A program made the position numbers and the translations under genes. This document shows, in pieces, positions 45,112-57,249 of a stretch of 64,000 bases of DNA. Source of the stretch: Silene latifolia (taxonomy: Eukaryota > Streptophyta > Magnoliopsida > Caryophyllales > Caryophyllaceae); NCBI RefSeq assembly GCF_048544455.1, contig NC_133526.1, forward strand, positions 6,278,001-6,342,000, given 5' to 3'. The stretch's first letter is position 1; each line of letters opens with the position of its first letter. The notes beneath the pieces are model-generated. The model worked only from the letters and a program-made list of their open reading frames with translations, had not been told where the DNA came from and did no database searches.

Positions 45112-45952
45112 GGGTATTGCTCATTCATGTACATGATTTACTCATTCATATACATGATTTACTATTTTACCCCTCTCATTTTTATACCTAGTTTTTTAGT
45201 TTCTCCCTTTCAACTTTCCATCCACTGCCCAACAAGGCAACCACCTCTCCTGCCGCCACCACCCGTCCACCCCTCTCCCGCCCCTTCCCGCCATAACAGT
45301 TTCCCCAAGCCTAACACCGTTGTCTACCTCTTTAATAGCATTTTCACCGTCAATTTCTATAGCATGAAATGGATGAGCATGACACTAACGAGATGGTGCC
45401 AAGCGCTAATCATTCTAACAGGTTCCAATTTCATGTAGAACCATTATCAATGTCATAAATGGGCATCAATGTCATATATGGCCATATGGGCAGTGGGAAA
45501 CTAAAAAATGGCGGACAATAACTATGATTCATACACCATCAGTACTAATATGCAAAGCCGATGTACCCTTATTACTATTCTCATACAAATGTTTTCCAGA
45601 TCGAATTTTCAAGTATTACGTATTGATTATTGGATTTTCGATTTTCTAACTGAATTTTCAGATCAAATTTCCAAGTGCAGTGTAATTTTATGAAGTACCC
45701 TTAATTTAATTTAAATATATCAAACTGATGCTCATAGATTGAAAAAAGAATTATTAGAAGTACTTAATTAATATGTGAATTAAAATTTATAAGTATAATT
45801 GTTGAATTTGTTAGGAATTTGATCAATTTTTTGGATGAAAGGGAAAAGGGAGAACATTCTTCTTCTTTTTTTTAAAATAAGGGTAGGTGATGGAAAAATT
45901 ATGAAAAAAAGTCCATGAAAAAGTAAAACTTGTACATGAAAGAGCAACTACG
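45112..45952. mobile_element. non-autonomous Mutator-type element, copy 2, in CHX A intron 1
   Basis: 841 bp with ends GGGTATTGCTCATTCATGTA and TACATGAAAGAGCAACTACG. A perfect 9-bp target duplication TTTTGATAT (45103-45111, 45953-45961) proves the boundaries. It shares ends, length and a proline-codon-like CCACC-rich inner part with copy 1 at 14801-15638. Confidence 0.88.
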
Positions 45953-46454
45953 TTTTGATATTTATTATAGATTTATAGATACCCTAATGACCTTCAAATA
46001 ACAAATTATCTACATTGGAAAAAAAAACAAAATCATTTTCCGTATGAAAATAATCATTTTCCGCATGGGCCCGGGGGGGGACTCAACCCCCTCGTCATCA
46101 AAAAAAAAAAAAAAAAAAGAAAATAATGTACTTACCACAATTTCAGCAATGACTTTGGGCTGACGAAGAGGCTTGAAGGCGAAGGCAAGGAGGCGGGAGA
46201 TGACGAGGATTAACGTCATCTGAACGATGAGCAAGGGGAAGGCGGTATGGAGTGGATTATCACCTTCAAGGATTCCATTTGAGGAGGTTTTGATACTTGT
46301 TATGTTCACAGGCATGTTTTATTTTTATTGTTTAATATGATATGATATTTATATTTATATACTACTAAAAGTTAGAAGATTAAACTGAAATGCTAAATTC
46401 TAGCTTTGCTTGAGCTTCATTAGGATGTGCACTTGAGTAATATTTGGTTGGGGT

Positions 46455-46464
46455 ATTTATATAC
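46455..46464 (-). promoter_or_regulatory. TATA box of CHX gene A
   Basis: Read on the minus strand as TATATAAATA, followed downstream by sequence similar to that before CHX gene B: GTGCACTT-AGTAATATT and GGGGTATTTATA are conserved on the plus strand at both genes. Confidence 0.7.
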
Positions 46465-46605
46465 AAAATCTTGCATTGCTAAATCTCTAGCTAGCATGGA
46501 CTTGGTAGTTTAGTACAATTTAAACTAAATTACTTAAAAGTATATACCAAGTCAAAGTTAGTATATTCATTTTTTGTTTGGTATATAGGACTAAAGGAGA
46601 TGCTG

Positions 46606-46673
46606 ACGGCATTCAAACCCAGGTCATGAGTACCACTTCCCATGAATTTACCAACTAAGCTAGTTGACATATG

Positions 46674-46720
<47 letters not shown>
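46606..46720 (-). repeat. tRNA-like segment with 44-base poly-T
   Basis: The complement reads AACTAGCTTAGTTGGTAAAT, then CTGGGTTTGAATGCC, related to 43694-43775. It is preceded, on that strand, by a run of 44 A (46677-46720 is poly-T). The homopolymer sits on the 5' side of the tRNA-like part, so this is not a normal SINE tail. Confidence 0.5.
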
Positions 46721-46721
<1 letters not shown>

Positions 46722-48209
46722 TAAAGGGAAAAGATCAATTAATTGTTGAAGGTCATATGTAGTCTATAGATAATGTCAAAATTGACGAAATACAATATTG
46801 TTAAAATCGAACAAATACCACCTTTCACAAAACAATGGATCTAGGGTTTTAGTTGTGACTTAAAACTTAAAAGTATATACCTAGTCAGAGATAGTATATG
46901 AATTTATGGGATAGTTAAATCAAGTGGATTTAGTATTTTGGTACTTGTCTCTTGAGAATAAGACAACAAATATAATTCTACAAAATAATTATACGATAAA
47001 TCGGCATTGAATATGAAAGATAATATTTTAATCCCTCTTGTTCATTAAACTAAACTTTTATAATTAAAAGTCAAGGAAAATATACATGTATATACCCCTC
47101 TTGTTAATTATACTAAGAATCTTTAAGGTAGGGTCATTTTTACTTTGTTATATAGCATGTATCGTACGGACTCTGAAATTAATCGATGACAAATTTTTTA
47201 CTCCGCTTCAACTATTTATAACCTTTAAGGTTATATTCTTCCGGACTGAATTAAACTCAATTTTAAATTGAATTAAACAGAACAAACTTGAACTAAACTA
47301 AATGTTTAAATTAACCATGAAATTAAATATTTGATCCGAAAAAAAGATGATAATAGGACACCACCAAATGGTACACATTTGAGTACCAACTTAATTAAAA
47401 ATACATTGATATATAAAGATAATAGTATTGTATTTATCATTGCTCTAATATACAAAATAATGGTAGAAAGTACATCAAAAAAATAATGGTAGAAAGACAA
47501 TTTTTAATAGTTGCTTTTTTCTCAATAATTTGTTGAACTAGTCATTAAAGCTCCCTTAATCCCATAATAACGGAAAGATTCAAGACATGTACAGATCCCT
47601 GAATTTTGCACGCAAGGGAGGAGTCTAATGGTTAAAACTTGCGTGAAAGTTTCAAGGGACTCATATCAAGCTTCCCCAAGAGCAATCTTTTGGAATGTCT
47701 ATAGTATGTCGTTCTTGGGTAGCTTACTTGATATACATGGTTTGCAGGCTATAAATATGGATCGGCTATAAATCGCTAAAGGAGTGATTTTCTCTAGTTT
47801 GCATTTTTGTTTTGACAATGTTACCCTTGTCAAAAATTATACTCCGTACTCCATAGTCCTTATTTTTAATTTAAAAACTTGGGAAAGAAATAAAACCGTA
47901 ACATAATATACAAATATATTTTATTGTGATACTGAAATCAAGTATCACTCGGTGAAAACATCTCGTTTTCCTCTAAGAAAAGTACACCGTATCGTTCATG
48001 GTAACCTTTATACACTTAGTATGCTTAAATATTGAACATAAAGCCATAAGTGGTCCAGCAAGTCTTACGACTTCTCACAACCCTTCTTTTTAACATTATT
48101 TAAATTAGGTGTGAGTTGTCACAGGATTGTGACGGTTATAAGTATGAATTTGTGTAAGTGATTAAGTGGTAGAGACTAGGGACTTATATTTCATACAATA
48201 TCATTAAAC
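46721..48209. other. intergenic between the CHX copies
   Basis: AT-rich. It is the distal upstream sequence of gene A and the 3' flank of gene B. No gene is seen. Position 47607-47660 has a short GAGTCTAATGGTTAAAACTT segment of tRNA-like look, too weak to call. Confidence 0.5.
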
Positions 48210-51200
48210 TTAAACTTGATCGCTTATTCTGGGACTATCATCTTCACTATGAACCACCTTCGAAACCGGGACTTCATCTACATGAGCTAAGTCATGCTGT
48301 TGAACAATTAGCAAAGACGAGACCACGCCACTATTGGTTGCAGATAAGATATCCCCGATTGGACCAAGCTCAGCGTGTTCAGCCTGACGATCTGCTAATT
48401 GCGATACCATGGCTGTAGGAAATCGCCCCTTGCCTACAACTATGAGTTCATAATTACCGCTTTTGCCTAGCTCAAGTACCGCTTGTTCAATGTTGCTAGC
48501 GTTTCGTTCAGTGTATTCTGCTGTTCCTTCCCATTTGTTGCGGAATTCTTGTACCATTGCATCGTCTAGCGCCTGCACACATTAACAGTAGTACAATTAA
48601 AATTTACTCGGAATTTATATAAACAAATCAAGAGATTGAGACGGAAATTTACCTTCTCTTCCACCCTATTTACGACAGCCACGGAAAATGTGTAATGGTG
48701 ATCTCTATTTTTTTCAGGAGACGGCGTCAATTTGACATTATTAGCTGTAGTCATTTGGGGTTCCATAAAGCGAATAACGGACACGTGAATAGCGGGATGG
48801 TCCGCCATCCGTCCACCAAGCTCTAATGCCTCTCGATCATCCGGCCCACCGAAGAATACAACACAAATCCTTTGCTCTTGGACCATATCAAATCCACGAT
48901 CCACAAACACCGCGACTGAGCATGGAGCGTATTTAAGCACTCTCTGATTCACCCCTCGCCAACCATGGCCCACATTGTCGACTTCCATCACTCCGGTTTC
49001 CTCATTCTTCCTCCACATTTTATGAAACGGAAGAATCACCATCATTACCCGTTTGTCCTCGGACACATGGCACACGTCTTCGTGCATAGTCGATATGGCG
49101 GAAATGACCGTTACTGGTCTGACCATAACCCTACCTAACTGTGCATATGTCTGGAAGGCAGAGGCCACTTTGTCATGGACCTCAACTCGACTCCTTCGAC
49201 GAGTTGGGTCGATGAACGGGAGACCGTTTCTACGGAGTTTCTGGACCATGATGATTGATGAGGACCGTTCAGTGAGCTCAACTAGGTGCATAATGTACAA
49301 CTTTAGTTTGCTTTTGTCGACCGTGCTTCTAGTGGACTCGATTAAGTTTATAAGTCCAGGAACGTTACCCGGTCCATGAGCACAGGCTAGCATTCTGAAC
49401 ACGTCTTTGCTGGTAGAAGTACCGGCTACACTCGGATCCATTTGAGATGGGTCGGGCTGGAGTTTACGTTTTGGGCTATAAGTGTCGCGTTTTTCGGGCT
49501 TGTAGATAGCCATGACAATTGGGGTGGTTATGAATGTTGTGAACAAAGCCATCAATACAAGTATTGCAAACATTGCATCATTAAGCACCTGAGATCAATA
49601 AAAATGTTGAAATTTAGTTATTTCTCGTATTATTTTCGACATTATTAGATTTTCAATTCATATAATTATAAGAAGAAAAATGTACACTCAAAAAAATGTA
49701 CTCTGTATCAAGTAAAATATGTACCGAGCAACAAATATCCCCACTATATATCACCGATGCTGGTTGTTTGAGCCTTTGTCATTGCTAGATTGTACAAATT
49801 TGAAGAGTTTAACCTTTGGCATTTTCTTAATTTATTTACGATTATTCTAACGTGTATCTTGATTAAGGGCAGTAGGGCACATGTTAAGGTAAATGTCGTT
49901 ACTCGATTTTCTAGATTTTTTTTTTTAAAAGTTGGCTTCAAATTGTTAGAATATAAAATCGATTATTTCTCTGATTATTTTCGACATTATTAATTTTTCA
50001 ATTCATATAATAAGAAAAAAAAATGTTCAGCTTTTGGTTTGAGTACATGTAGCCTGATTAAGGGCAGTAGGGCTCATGTCAAGGTCAATGTCGTTACTCT
50101 GTTTTCTAACCTTTTTTTTAAAAGATAGCTTTAAATTGTTAGAATATAAAATGATCATGGGGCTCCAACCATTAGGTTAAAAGTTTTGGTTTGGGTTCGA
50201 ATCTACCCCAGACTAAAGTCGAATATTAGCTCAGGTATGGTGAAACCTATCGTAGGATTCCAGCCATCAACCTACACTGAGTCTAGGATAGAGGTGACCA
50301 AACGCGGGCTTGGGCCGGGCTCGCGTTTAATTTATGGCCCACGGACAAGCGGGTTAGTGGGTTCGGGACGGGTTAGTGGGCTGGGCCTTTGTATTTTTCT
50401 TAAAATGCCTTGTCCGTATCCGCTTATTTAGCGGGCGGGATGGCCCGGGTTCAATGGAGAGGACGACCCATGAACAGCTCTAGTCCAGGGCCTGCAGAAT
50501 ATACCCGGCTTGACCCAACCCACATCAGCCTACCCATTGACCCTACCTCGGGCTGGTTCAGGATCCACCTCCACCAGGCCCGACCCGGCCCTCCACCCTG
50601 GCTTTGCCCGGACTGACCTTCTCCAACCGGGCCTACCCCTTGACCCGCCCGGCAGCCTGTTTGACCAGCCTTAGCCAGAGTATGAGGAGGAGAAGAACGT
50701 GGAGACAACAAAGAAGGCACAAGTGCACAACATATGTAGATTTGGACGGTTCCATGATAAATGTTGTCATCAAGGGATTTTGATGATGATATGGGACCTA
50801 CCAGTACCAACCAAATATTTGGAATGTCAAAAACAACTTAAACAAGTATTGTTTGTGGATTCGTATATTTTTGCAGTCTGTCAACTGTCAAACTATGGAC
50901 TGTTTTTAGTTGTGTTTACGTTCATTTGCCATTTGGCCCACTACTATCTTCTCTTTTAGGACATCCACAATAGCTCTAAAAAGATGTATCAGATGACACA
51001 TCACCAAATTAACAAATCTCTCAAAAAATAAATCTATGCATAATAATAGACAAACATTTTCAATGTTCATGTTATAAAACCCAGTTTAAATTATCCATTT
51101 TTTTCTCTCATATGTTGGGTATATTTTAGGGACCACCACTTAACATCATGTCATCCCACAAATTTGTATATAAATATATAACTATTCTTAGCTATAAACC

Positions 51201-54200
51201 TCAATAGACAAACCTTTGTTGACAAACTTCTATTATTGATAGAGTGTCTTATTTATAACACTTTTCCCATGTGTAGAGCACCTTGGTTAGATGACAAAAA
51301 AAATTATGATGGATATGTTTCTAATTTTTTAAGCAATGAAATTCATTTTAAAACAAAAACATGTATCATAAAATATTAAAACTAATTATTTCATCATAAA
51401 ATATGTATGTAAAATCTCAATGACACCTACGAGTATTATAATTATTATGCATGCAACTAACTAGTATCTTAGCTAGTAAGATATTTTATTCGACATAGCT
51501 AGGGCACGGATTCACATTTTAACAAAATATAAAATTAACATAAATAATACATTAAGTTACTTTAATTAATGATAAGTTTGGGACTAAAAGGCTTATTAAA
51601 AAATAGTTTTTCATACTCTACATGTAAGATACCTAATCCCGATGATATCAGTAAACAACCTCTCATACGTTCTCATACAGACCTATCATTTTAGTGATTT
51701 CTTATATATTGTATGTGAAAGGGTGGTACCGAGATTAAGAACCGCCTCATAACGTCAATCTCATTAATTTTACACACTCTACCGTTATGATAACGTGGAA
51801 GCATTAGGTAGGTTGATTTTGCATGAAACAATTAGTCAAACTAAATTAGGGGTCACAATCATGCAAGACAATTATACACAATAATTAGAAATTAATGCAT
51901 GTATTATACTATATTTGAAAAAGCCAATGAAAGCAATGGTTTTAATTAATTTATTATTTACTTCAATAATTGAATGTTCAATGACTAATTGCCACCTTAA
52001 GGGCAACTAAGCTTATTTTAATACTTTGAAAAGTATAATCAAACCTACGAAAAAGATCGCAATAAAAAGAAGTGATAGTTACGTTTCTTGATTATAAAAG
52101 TAGATTTCCTTATCTTATGCTCATATTGTCCGTGTATATACTTACTTATCATTTGTTCTTTATCTTTATTAAATTAGAATAAATAATGAGGAAAAATGGA
52201 CCGGATAAGAAATTGGTGATGACCCAAACCAAGCAAGATCGGACCCAAACCAAGTAAAACCCGACTTGACCTGACTAATTATTATAATTACCCGACTTCC
52301 CCGACAGATGAGTCTGATAATGAACCGACCAGACAATGACCTAGCCCAACCAAAACTCGACCTAAACTCGATTCGACCTGATAAATCTATCTAAATGACC
52401 TGACTCGACAATAATATGAACACGACCCAAACTAAGAATTGACCTGACTAACTCTACTTGTAAGCAACACAAACCCGACCCAAATGTACTTAATCATAAC
52501 CCAATATGACCTCGATCGAACCCATTCCGAACGATCTGATTGCATGCCACCATGACTTAAGCTCATAGTACCCGTGTATATACTTAGTTATCATACGTTC
52601 TTTATCTTTATTGAATAGGAAGGAATCACGAGTAAAGCCATTTTGGCCAATTGTTTGAATTTGGAATAGTGTAAGAATAGTAGATCATCTAATTTTATGG
52701 GTGGTGACACATGAACTTTCTCAATCAAGAGTCTAATCAAAATAGATTATGCTATTTTTCAAGTAAAAAAGTATGTCATCACGAGCACCACACAATGTGA
52801 CAATATGTTTGGTGGCTTAATAATTGAACGTCTCCTTTAGATAGTTATATTCGTTCGTTTTAAGTATAAAACAGGTTAAATAATACTTCATATAGATAAA
52901 TGGTACTATAAGAATTTGTCATTTCTTAAGTGTTATGTTGTTTGACTCAAGACTCATTTATTATTTAAGACAAATATATCTTTCTTAAACAAGAATTTGT
53001 GGATTAACAATTATATTGTCAAATTCCATTTAATTCATTTAGTATGTTTCATGACGCATTTTTTTTAAAATGGGATTAAAATTCCGAACATGGCAAAAGA
53101 TTATTTTGAAAAGGAAAAGAAAATTATAATGACATGCCATGTAGGGAGTATTTTTATATCAAACCGTATTATTATAGTTACAGGCTTACAGCGTTTTAAT
53201 ATTTAGTTTACTCCGTCCAATAATGCAGACTCTTTTTGTCTAAAATAGATAAAAATTACAATTTAAATATGCATTATGGAAACAATATACATATACATCC
53301 TATTTAATCAAATTGAGGGAGATGAAAACCAGATATGTTATGGGTTTTAATATAAAGTTTTTGAACTCGTTCACTCAAACATTAACATTAAATACAATAT
53401 TGCTCAAATTTATATAAATAAATTCAGTAAATTTTGTGTTTTGACGTTAGTTTATAAACTTTAAAAGCCGATAAAAATACATGTAAACTCAATTATTAAA
53501 AGAAGTCTGATGTAACACATTAGATACGTATTTTCTTTTTTCCGTAACTATTAACTGGAACGAAGAGAGATTAACCTGCCATGGATTTATTGACCATATT
53601 TTTATGATTGCATGCAATCAAGTAGATTTATGCATGAACCATCTTAGAGAACTAGATAGACGAGCAAAGACAGAAATAGACGCATTTTTGTATGATTTTA
53701 TCACGATGGACTCGTGGATGTTGGATGTAGAAATGTCTTTCGAATTGACAAACTTTTCATGATAACATATTTTGACGTAATTAACTTCACTAATTATACT
53801 TTAGCTTGATGTTACACCATAAAAACATCCACAAGATTCAACATCGCTTTGTGGAAATACTAAATATTTGTAGAACTATCTTGAATTAGTAAGTCTCTCT
53901 TAAAACAGTAATATCTGTTAATCCAATTTGTAAGAGTACAAAGTACTCATAATTAATATTAAGGTTTTTCGGTTGATAACTTTTGGGAAACTCACAACAT
54001 TATTTGTTCTTTTAAGATTTTTTGAAATTAGTTATCGACTTTTATGATTAATGTAGAATTTACGTCGTATGTTCTTGAGTTAGATTGATAATCAATTACT
54101 ACCTCTTTTTTCTTTTATTCGGGTGGATGAGATCGACTACTCTTGTATATAAAAATTGAGACTAATTTCCTTTCGTTATAATTAAACAATTAGTCTCAGT

Positions 54201-56555
54201 ATAAACAGATATATCCGTTTAATGTGAAAGACCGGTCAAATATGCTTAAAGTGATGTCATTTTTGGGCCTTACCATGCAACTTATTACTTGCCTTATTCT
54301 TAAAGTGGGTGGATATTTAGCCCGTCTATAACTATAGCCTAATATCTCCCGTCTATAATAAGAATTTGTGATAATTAAAAGAAAAAAAATCAACTTCATG
54401 ATTCTTTGAAAACAATATCAACTTCATGATTGTTTGTAATTTTTTAGTACAACTGACTTGGTGATTGTTAAAACCGTCCAGGTGCATTATTTTCTTAGCC
54501 AATGACCTTGGCATTTTCAATCATACTCATAGTTTATATTAAAACTAAATAAAATAATGCTAAAATAATTAAATTTATATTTTGCATCAACATAATTTGT
54601 TGGCACAATCTTATTCTAGCTACCATCAAAACATTATTTTCTTTGGTTGAATCAATCCCGGTAAAGATACGTCCACTTAAAATCTCTTTAAACAATTTTT
54701 AAGTTTATAAGACGATAAAACAAAACATATTACACCAGTAATTTATTCAGTAAATAATGAGATCAATAAATATTACTCCCTTTATTTCAATATTTATTTA
54801 CCTTTCGTATTTTTTCTAACGTCATTTTAATTAAAGATAAACAAATAATCGGAACAGTTAATAATACAGAAGAAAAAGAAAAGAAACATGAAGACTAACC
54901 TTTTTCTCCTTGCCAATATTAAGGACAATGAGCTCAACCAAGCCTTTAGTATTCATCAAGACCCCCAAAGTCAACGCCTCCCTAAACTTAATCCGGCAAC
55001 ATATAGCCACCGAGAACGTCCCTACAATCTTTCCGAAACACGCCACCGCGATCACGAGCACTAGCATACCCCAAGCAATTGCGCCTTGAATTTTCGTCAC
55101 GTCGGTTTTAAGCCCGCTAGAAGCAAAGTATAGCGGTAACAATAAACCCGTAACAAAATCCTCAATTCTTTCTATTAGACATTTTGCAAACCCGCCTTCC
55201 TTTGGTATAATCAACCCGAATATAAACGCTCCAAATATCGAGTGGATTCCGATTAAATCGGTTATAAACCCGCTTACAAGGACACCACCTAAGGTGATTG
55301 TTATATAGAGTTCATCGACCGTATCATGTTCAGATGAGCAACGTTTCGCTATCCACGTCATAATGGGCTTTACACATATAAACATGAGCGCAACAAACCC
55401 GACCCCACATAATAAAACCCATATTGATATTAAAGGACTTTTATGTCCTCCTCCAGCCTCGCCGTCACCAGACAGGGCAACGGCGAGGGCCAGGAGGATC
55501 CAGGCCGCTACGTCATTAAATGCAGCGGCCGCCATAGCAGTCTGGCCCACCTGGGTGGTAAGGAGTTTCAGTTCAGCTAAAATCCTGGCTAACACTGGGA
55601 AAGCTGTAATTGAAAGGGACACCCCCATGAAGACTAGGAAGGGGCCGTACCCTGCCGCGTCAGCCCCAGGGACTGAGCGGCGAAGAAGAAGGGCTAAGGC
55701 GGCCCCAGTGACAAAAGGGAGACTAATCCCCGCCATGGCAATGCTGAATGCCTGGCGTCCACTGCGACGGATCGAGGCTAGGTCTAATTCTAGACCTACA
55801 AGGAATAGGAAGAATAGTAGGCCAATGCTGGCTACTGACTCTAGGATTGGTGTACTCCATGGTGGGAATACGTTGCTTAGGTACGTGTGGTTTCTTCCTA
55901 AGACGGATGGTCCGAGTAATATTCCTCCCTACAAAAAAAAAAAAAAAAAAAAGTTAAAAAAAATTAAATTAATTACATTTGCAAATAGGACATATTCTTA
56001 AAGAAAGGGTTAAACAACTCGTAAAATAATCGCATTTTAATATAATTGTCGCTTTTTAAATTAATTGGCGTTGTATGAAGTAAACGTAAAGAAATGGGTG
56101 AGACGGAGGCAGTATGATCGTGTCATTGTGTGATAATTCAATTATAGAATCACTAATTATATGTATAATCTTAATTCTTTTAATAGTTTCGGATTAGTTT
56201 GATGTCACCATAGTCACCATAATCGACAGTTTACGACCGACCTATAATAATATTAAAAAATACATGTAAGGGAGTAAAGGGACGTTATCAAATTGAATAT
56301 CAGAACATTCAGATAACGTGAACTCATTTTCCGTGAACTAGAAAAACAAACTATAGCAATAGCGCGACAACTTACCACAATTTCCGCAATGACCTTAGGC
56401 TGACGGAGAGGCTTGAAGGCGAAGGCGAGGAGACGGGTGACAATGAGGATCAAGGTGGTTTGGATGATGAGCAAAGGGAAAGCTGTGTGTAAGGCATTAT
56501 CACCTTCCAAAATTCCATTTGAAGAAGTTTTTATATTTGTTACGTTAAATGGCAT
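48210..56555 (-). CDS. CHX cation/H+ exchanger, copy B, intact
   Basis: Four exons in gene order: 56555-56376, 55928-54900, 49588-48653 and 48572-48210, joining to 2,508 nt (835 aa). The exon borders and phases are the same as gene A. The protein has the full CHX form: N-terminal SNGILEGDNALHTAFPLLII, RPLRQPKVIAEI-type first loop (KPLRQPKVIAEIV), [12 protein letters not shown], the ion-site segment [20 protein letters not shown] with the family's Asn-Asp pair, [36 protein letters not shown], then the soluble C-terminal region with MLACAHGPGNVPGLINLIES and GKGRFPTAMVSQLA. It probably exchanges K+ (or Na+) for H+ in endomembranes. Intron 2 is 5.3 kb and filled with repeats. TATA at 56697-56704. 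Confidence 0.93.
49640..50155. repeat. ~197-bp direct duplication in CHX B intron 2
   Basis: GATTAAGGGCAGTAGGGC and AATTGTTAGAATATAAAAT recur about 197 bp apart (about 49861 and 50057). TATTTTCGACATTATTA also repeats (about 49630 and 49977). Confidence 0.65.
50289..50482. mobile_element. hAT-type MITE, GC-rich
   Basis: Ends TAGAGGTGACCAAACGCGGG and complement TAGAGCTGTTCATGGG. The flanks GTCTAGGA (50281-50288) and GTCCAGGG (50483-50490) match at 6 of 8 positions, the length expected of hAT insertion. The inner GGGCCGGG words make it stand out from its AT-rich host intron. Confidence 0.6.
50491..50660. repeat. C-rich ACCCGACC-type simple sequence
   Basis: Degenerate CCCGACCC / CCGGGCC words with unusually high GC for this intron, next to the hAT MITE. 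A similar but less GC-rich tract lies at 52195-52560 (ACCCGACC, AACTCGACCTAAAC). Confidence 0.6.
50957..51252. mobile_element. possible MITE in CHX B intron 2
   Basis: TTAGGACATCCACAATAGC on the left and the loosely complementary ATTATTGATAGAGTGTCTTA on the right, of the CATCCACAATG end type also seen at 14285. The interior is AT-rich. Target duplication not found. Confidence 0.35.
52195..52560. repeat. degenerate CCCGACC / CGACCTGA simple-sequence tract
   Basis: Many ACCCGACCC, CGACCTGAC and AACTCGACC words over about 360 bp in an AT-rich intron. No frame and no terminal repeats. Confidence 0.55.
52561..54899. other. rest of CHX B intron 2, no gene
   Basis: AT-rich. A weak hairpin with Stowaway-like ends (CTCCCTTTATTTCAATATTT at about 54776 and AAACAAATAATCGGAACAGT near 54840) lies close to exon 2. 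Diverged AAGCTC-type words occur at 53290-53530. Confidence 0.45.
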
Positions 56556-56696
56556 GACTATCGATCTTTTGGACAGGCTTTGTTCAGGTCTGTGCCGTAT
56601 TTTGTTGGAACTATTTTATGAAAGAGGTAATTAGAAGAAGGAAAGAGTGAGTTTTACTTGTTGAGGATGTGCACTTAGTAATGTATTACGTTGGGG

Positions 56697-56704
56697 TATT
56701 TATA
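56697..56704 (-). promoter_or_regulatory. TATA box of CHX gene B
   Basis: Read on the minus strand as TATAAATA followed by CCCCAAC, the same context as at gene A (46455-46464). The TATA lies about 140 bases before the ATG. Confidence 0.7.
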
Positions 56705-56973
56705 CACATTATTCTCCAAACACCTTGCTTGCATGGACTTGGTATTATTAGAGACAATGATATAATTTATATAAAAGATATATTATTAATAATAATAATG
56801 CAAAATATAAAATGCAAATAGTATATATACCATTTGAAGATTAGTACGAGTAGTATCCACGTACGTTGGTGTAATTGTTAAAATAAGAGGATTTCTTTAA
56901 TTTCTCTAAACAAATAGTAATAAGAAAATTATTTTACAGAAAGTGTTACCGACGACTACTTCCTTCAATTTAT

Positions 56974-57212
56974 GGACTATACAATCAGTTGTATATATAT
57001 ATGTTGTACGGTGTAGAATATGAGCTTTGTGATAAAGTATCTGAGCTTTATGTTAAGGAATATGAGCTTTATTAAAAAGTATTGAGTTAATGCATTTACA
57101 CATTAAAAACATAAACTATATATGAATTAGCTCAGAAAAAATACATATAAGTTCGGATTCTTATACCTTGATTGTACAATACTTATGGTACAACTGAATA
57201 TATAATCCGTGT
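56974..57212. mobile_element. MITE, ACAACC-GGTTGT family, copy 3
   Basis: Reverse-complement relative of 37609-37833: CTATACAATCAGTTGTAT, ATGAGCTTTGTGATAAAGTA, GAGCTTTATGTTAAGGAATA and a right end GTACAACTGAATATATAA. Located in the far upstream region of CHX gene B. Confidence 0.7.
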
Positions 57213-57249
57213 ACTTTCTCTTAAGTGTATGTAGTATCATCTTCATTTC

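Larger units (their letters stand above)
39560..46315 (-). pseudogene. CHX cation/H+ exchanger, copy A, with one frameshift
   Basis: Four exons in gene order: 46315-46136, 44854-43827, 40964-40032 and 39922-39560, with GT-AG borders. It is about 834 codons and belongs to the plant CHX (CPA2) family, CHX17-20-like: endomembrane K+/H+ exchangers with about 12 membrane segments and a hydrophilic C-terminal regulatory region (exons 3-4). Exon 2 holds the transporter core ([33 protein letters not shown], where relatives have [22 protein letters not shown]). Exon 2 is 1,028 nt against 1,029 in the sister gene, because one base is missing near 44626, right after LPFGTGA. This shifts the frame in the transporter core. 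The remaining exons are open, so inactivation is recent or is an assembly error. TATA box at 46455-46464. Confidence 0.88.

Noticed and set aside
55363-56001. Plus-strand frame of 212 codons
   Set aside because: It lies opposite CHX gene B exon 2, whose homology is unambiguous; composition shows a shadow frame.
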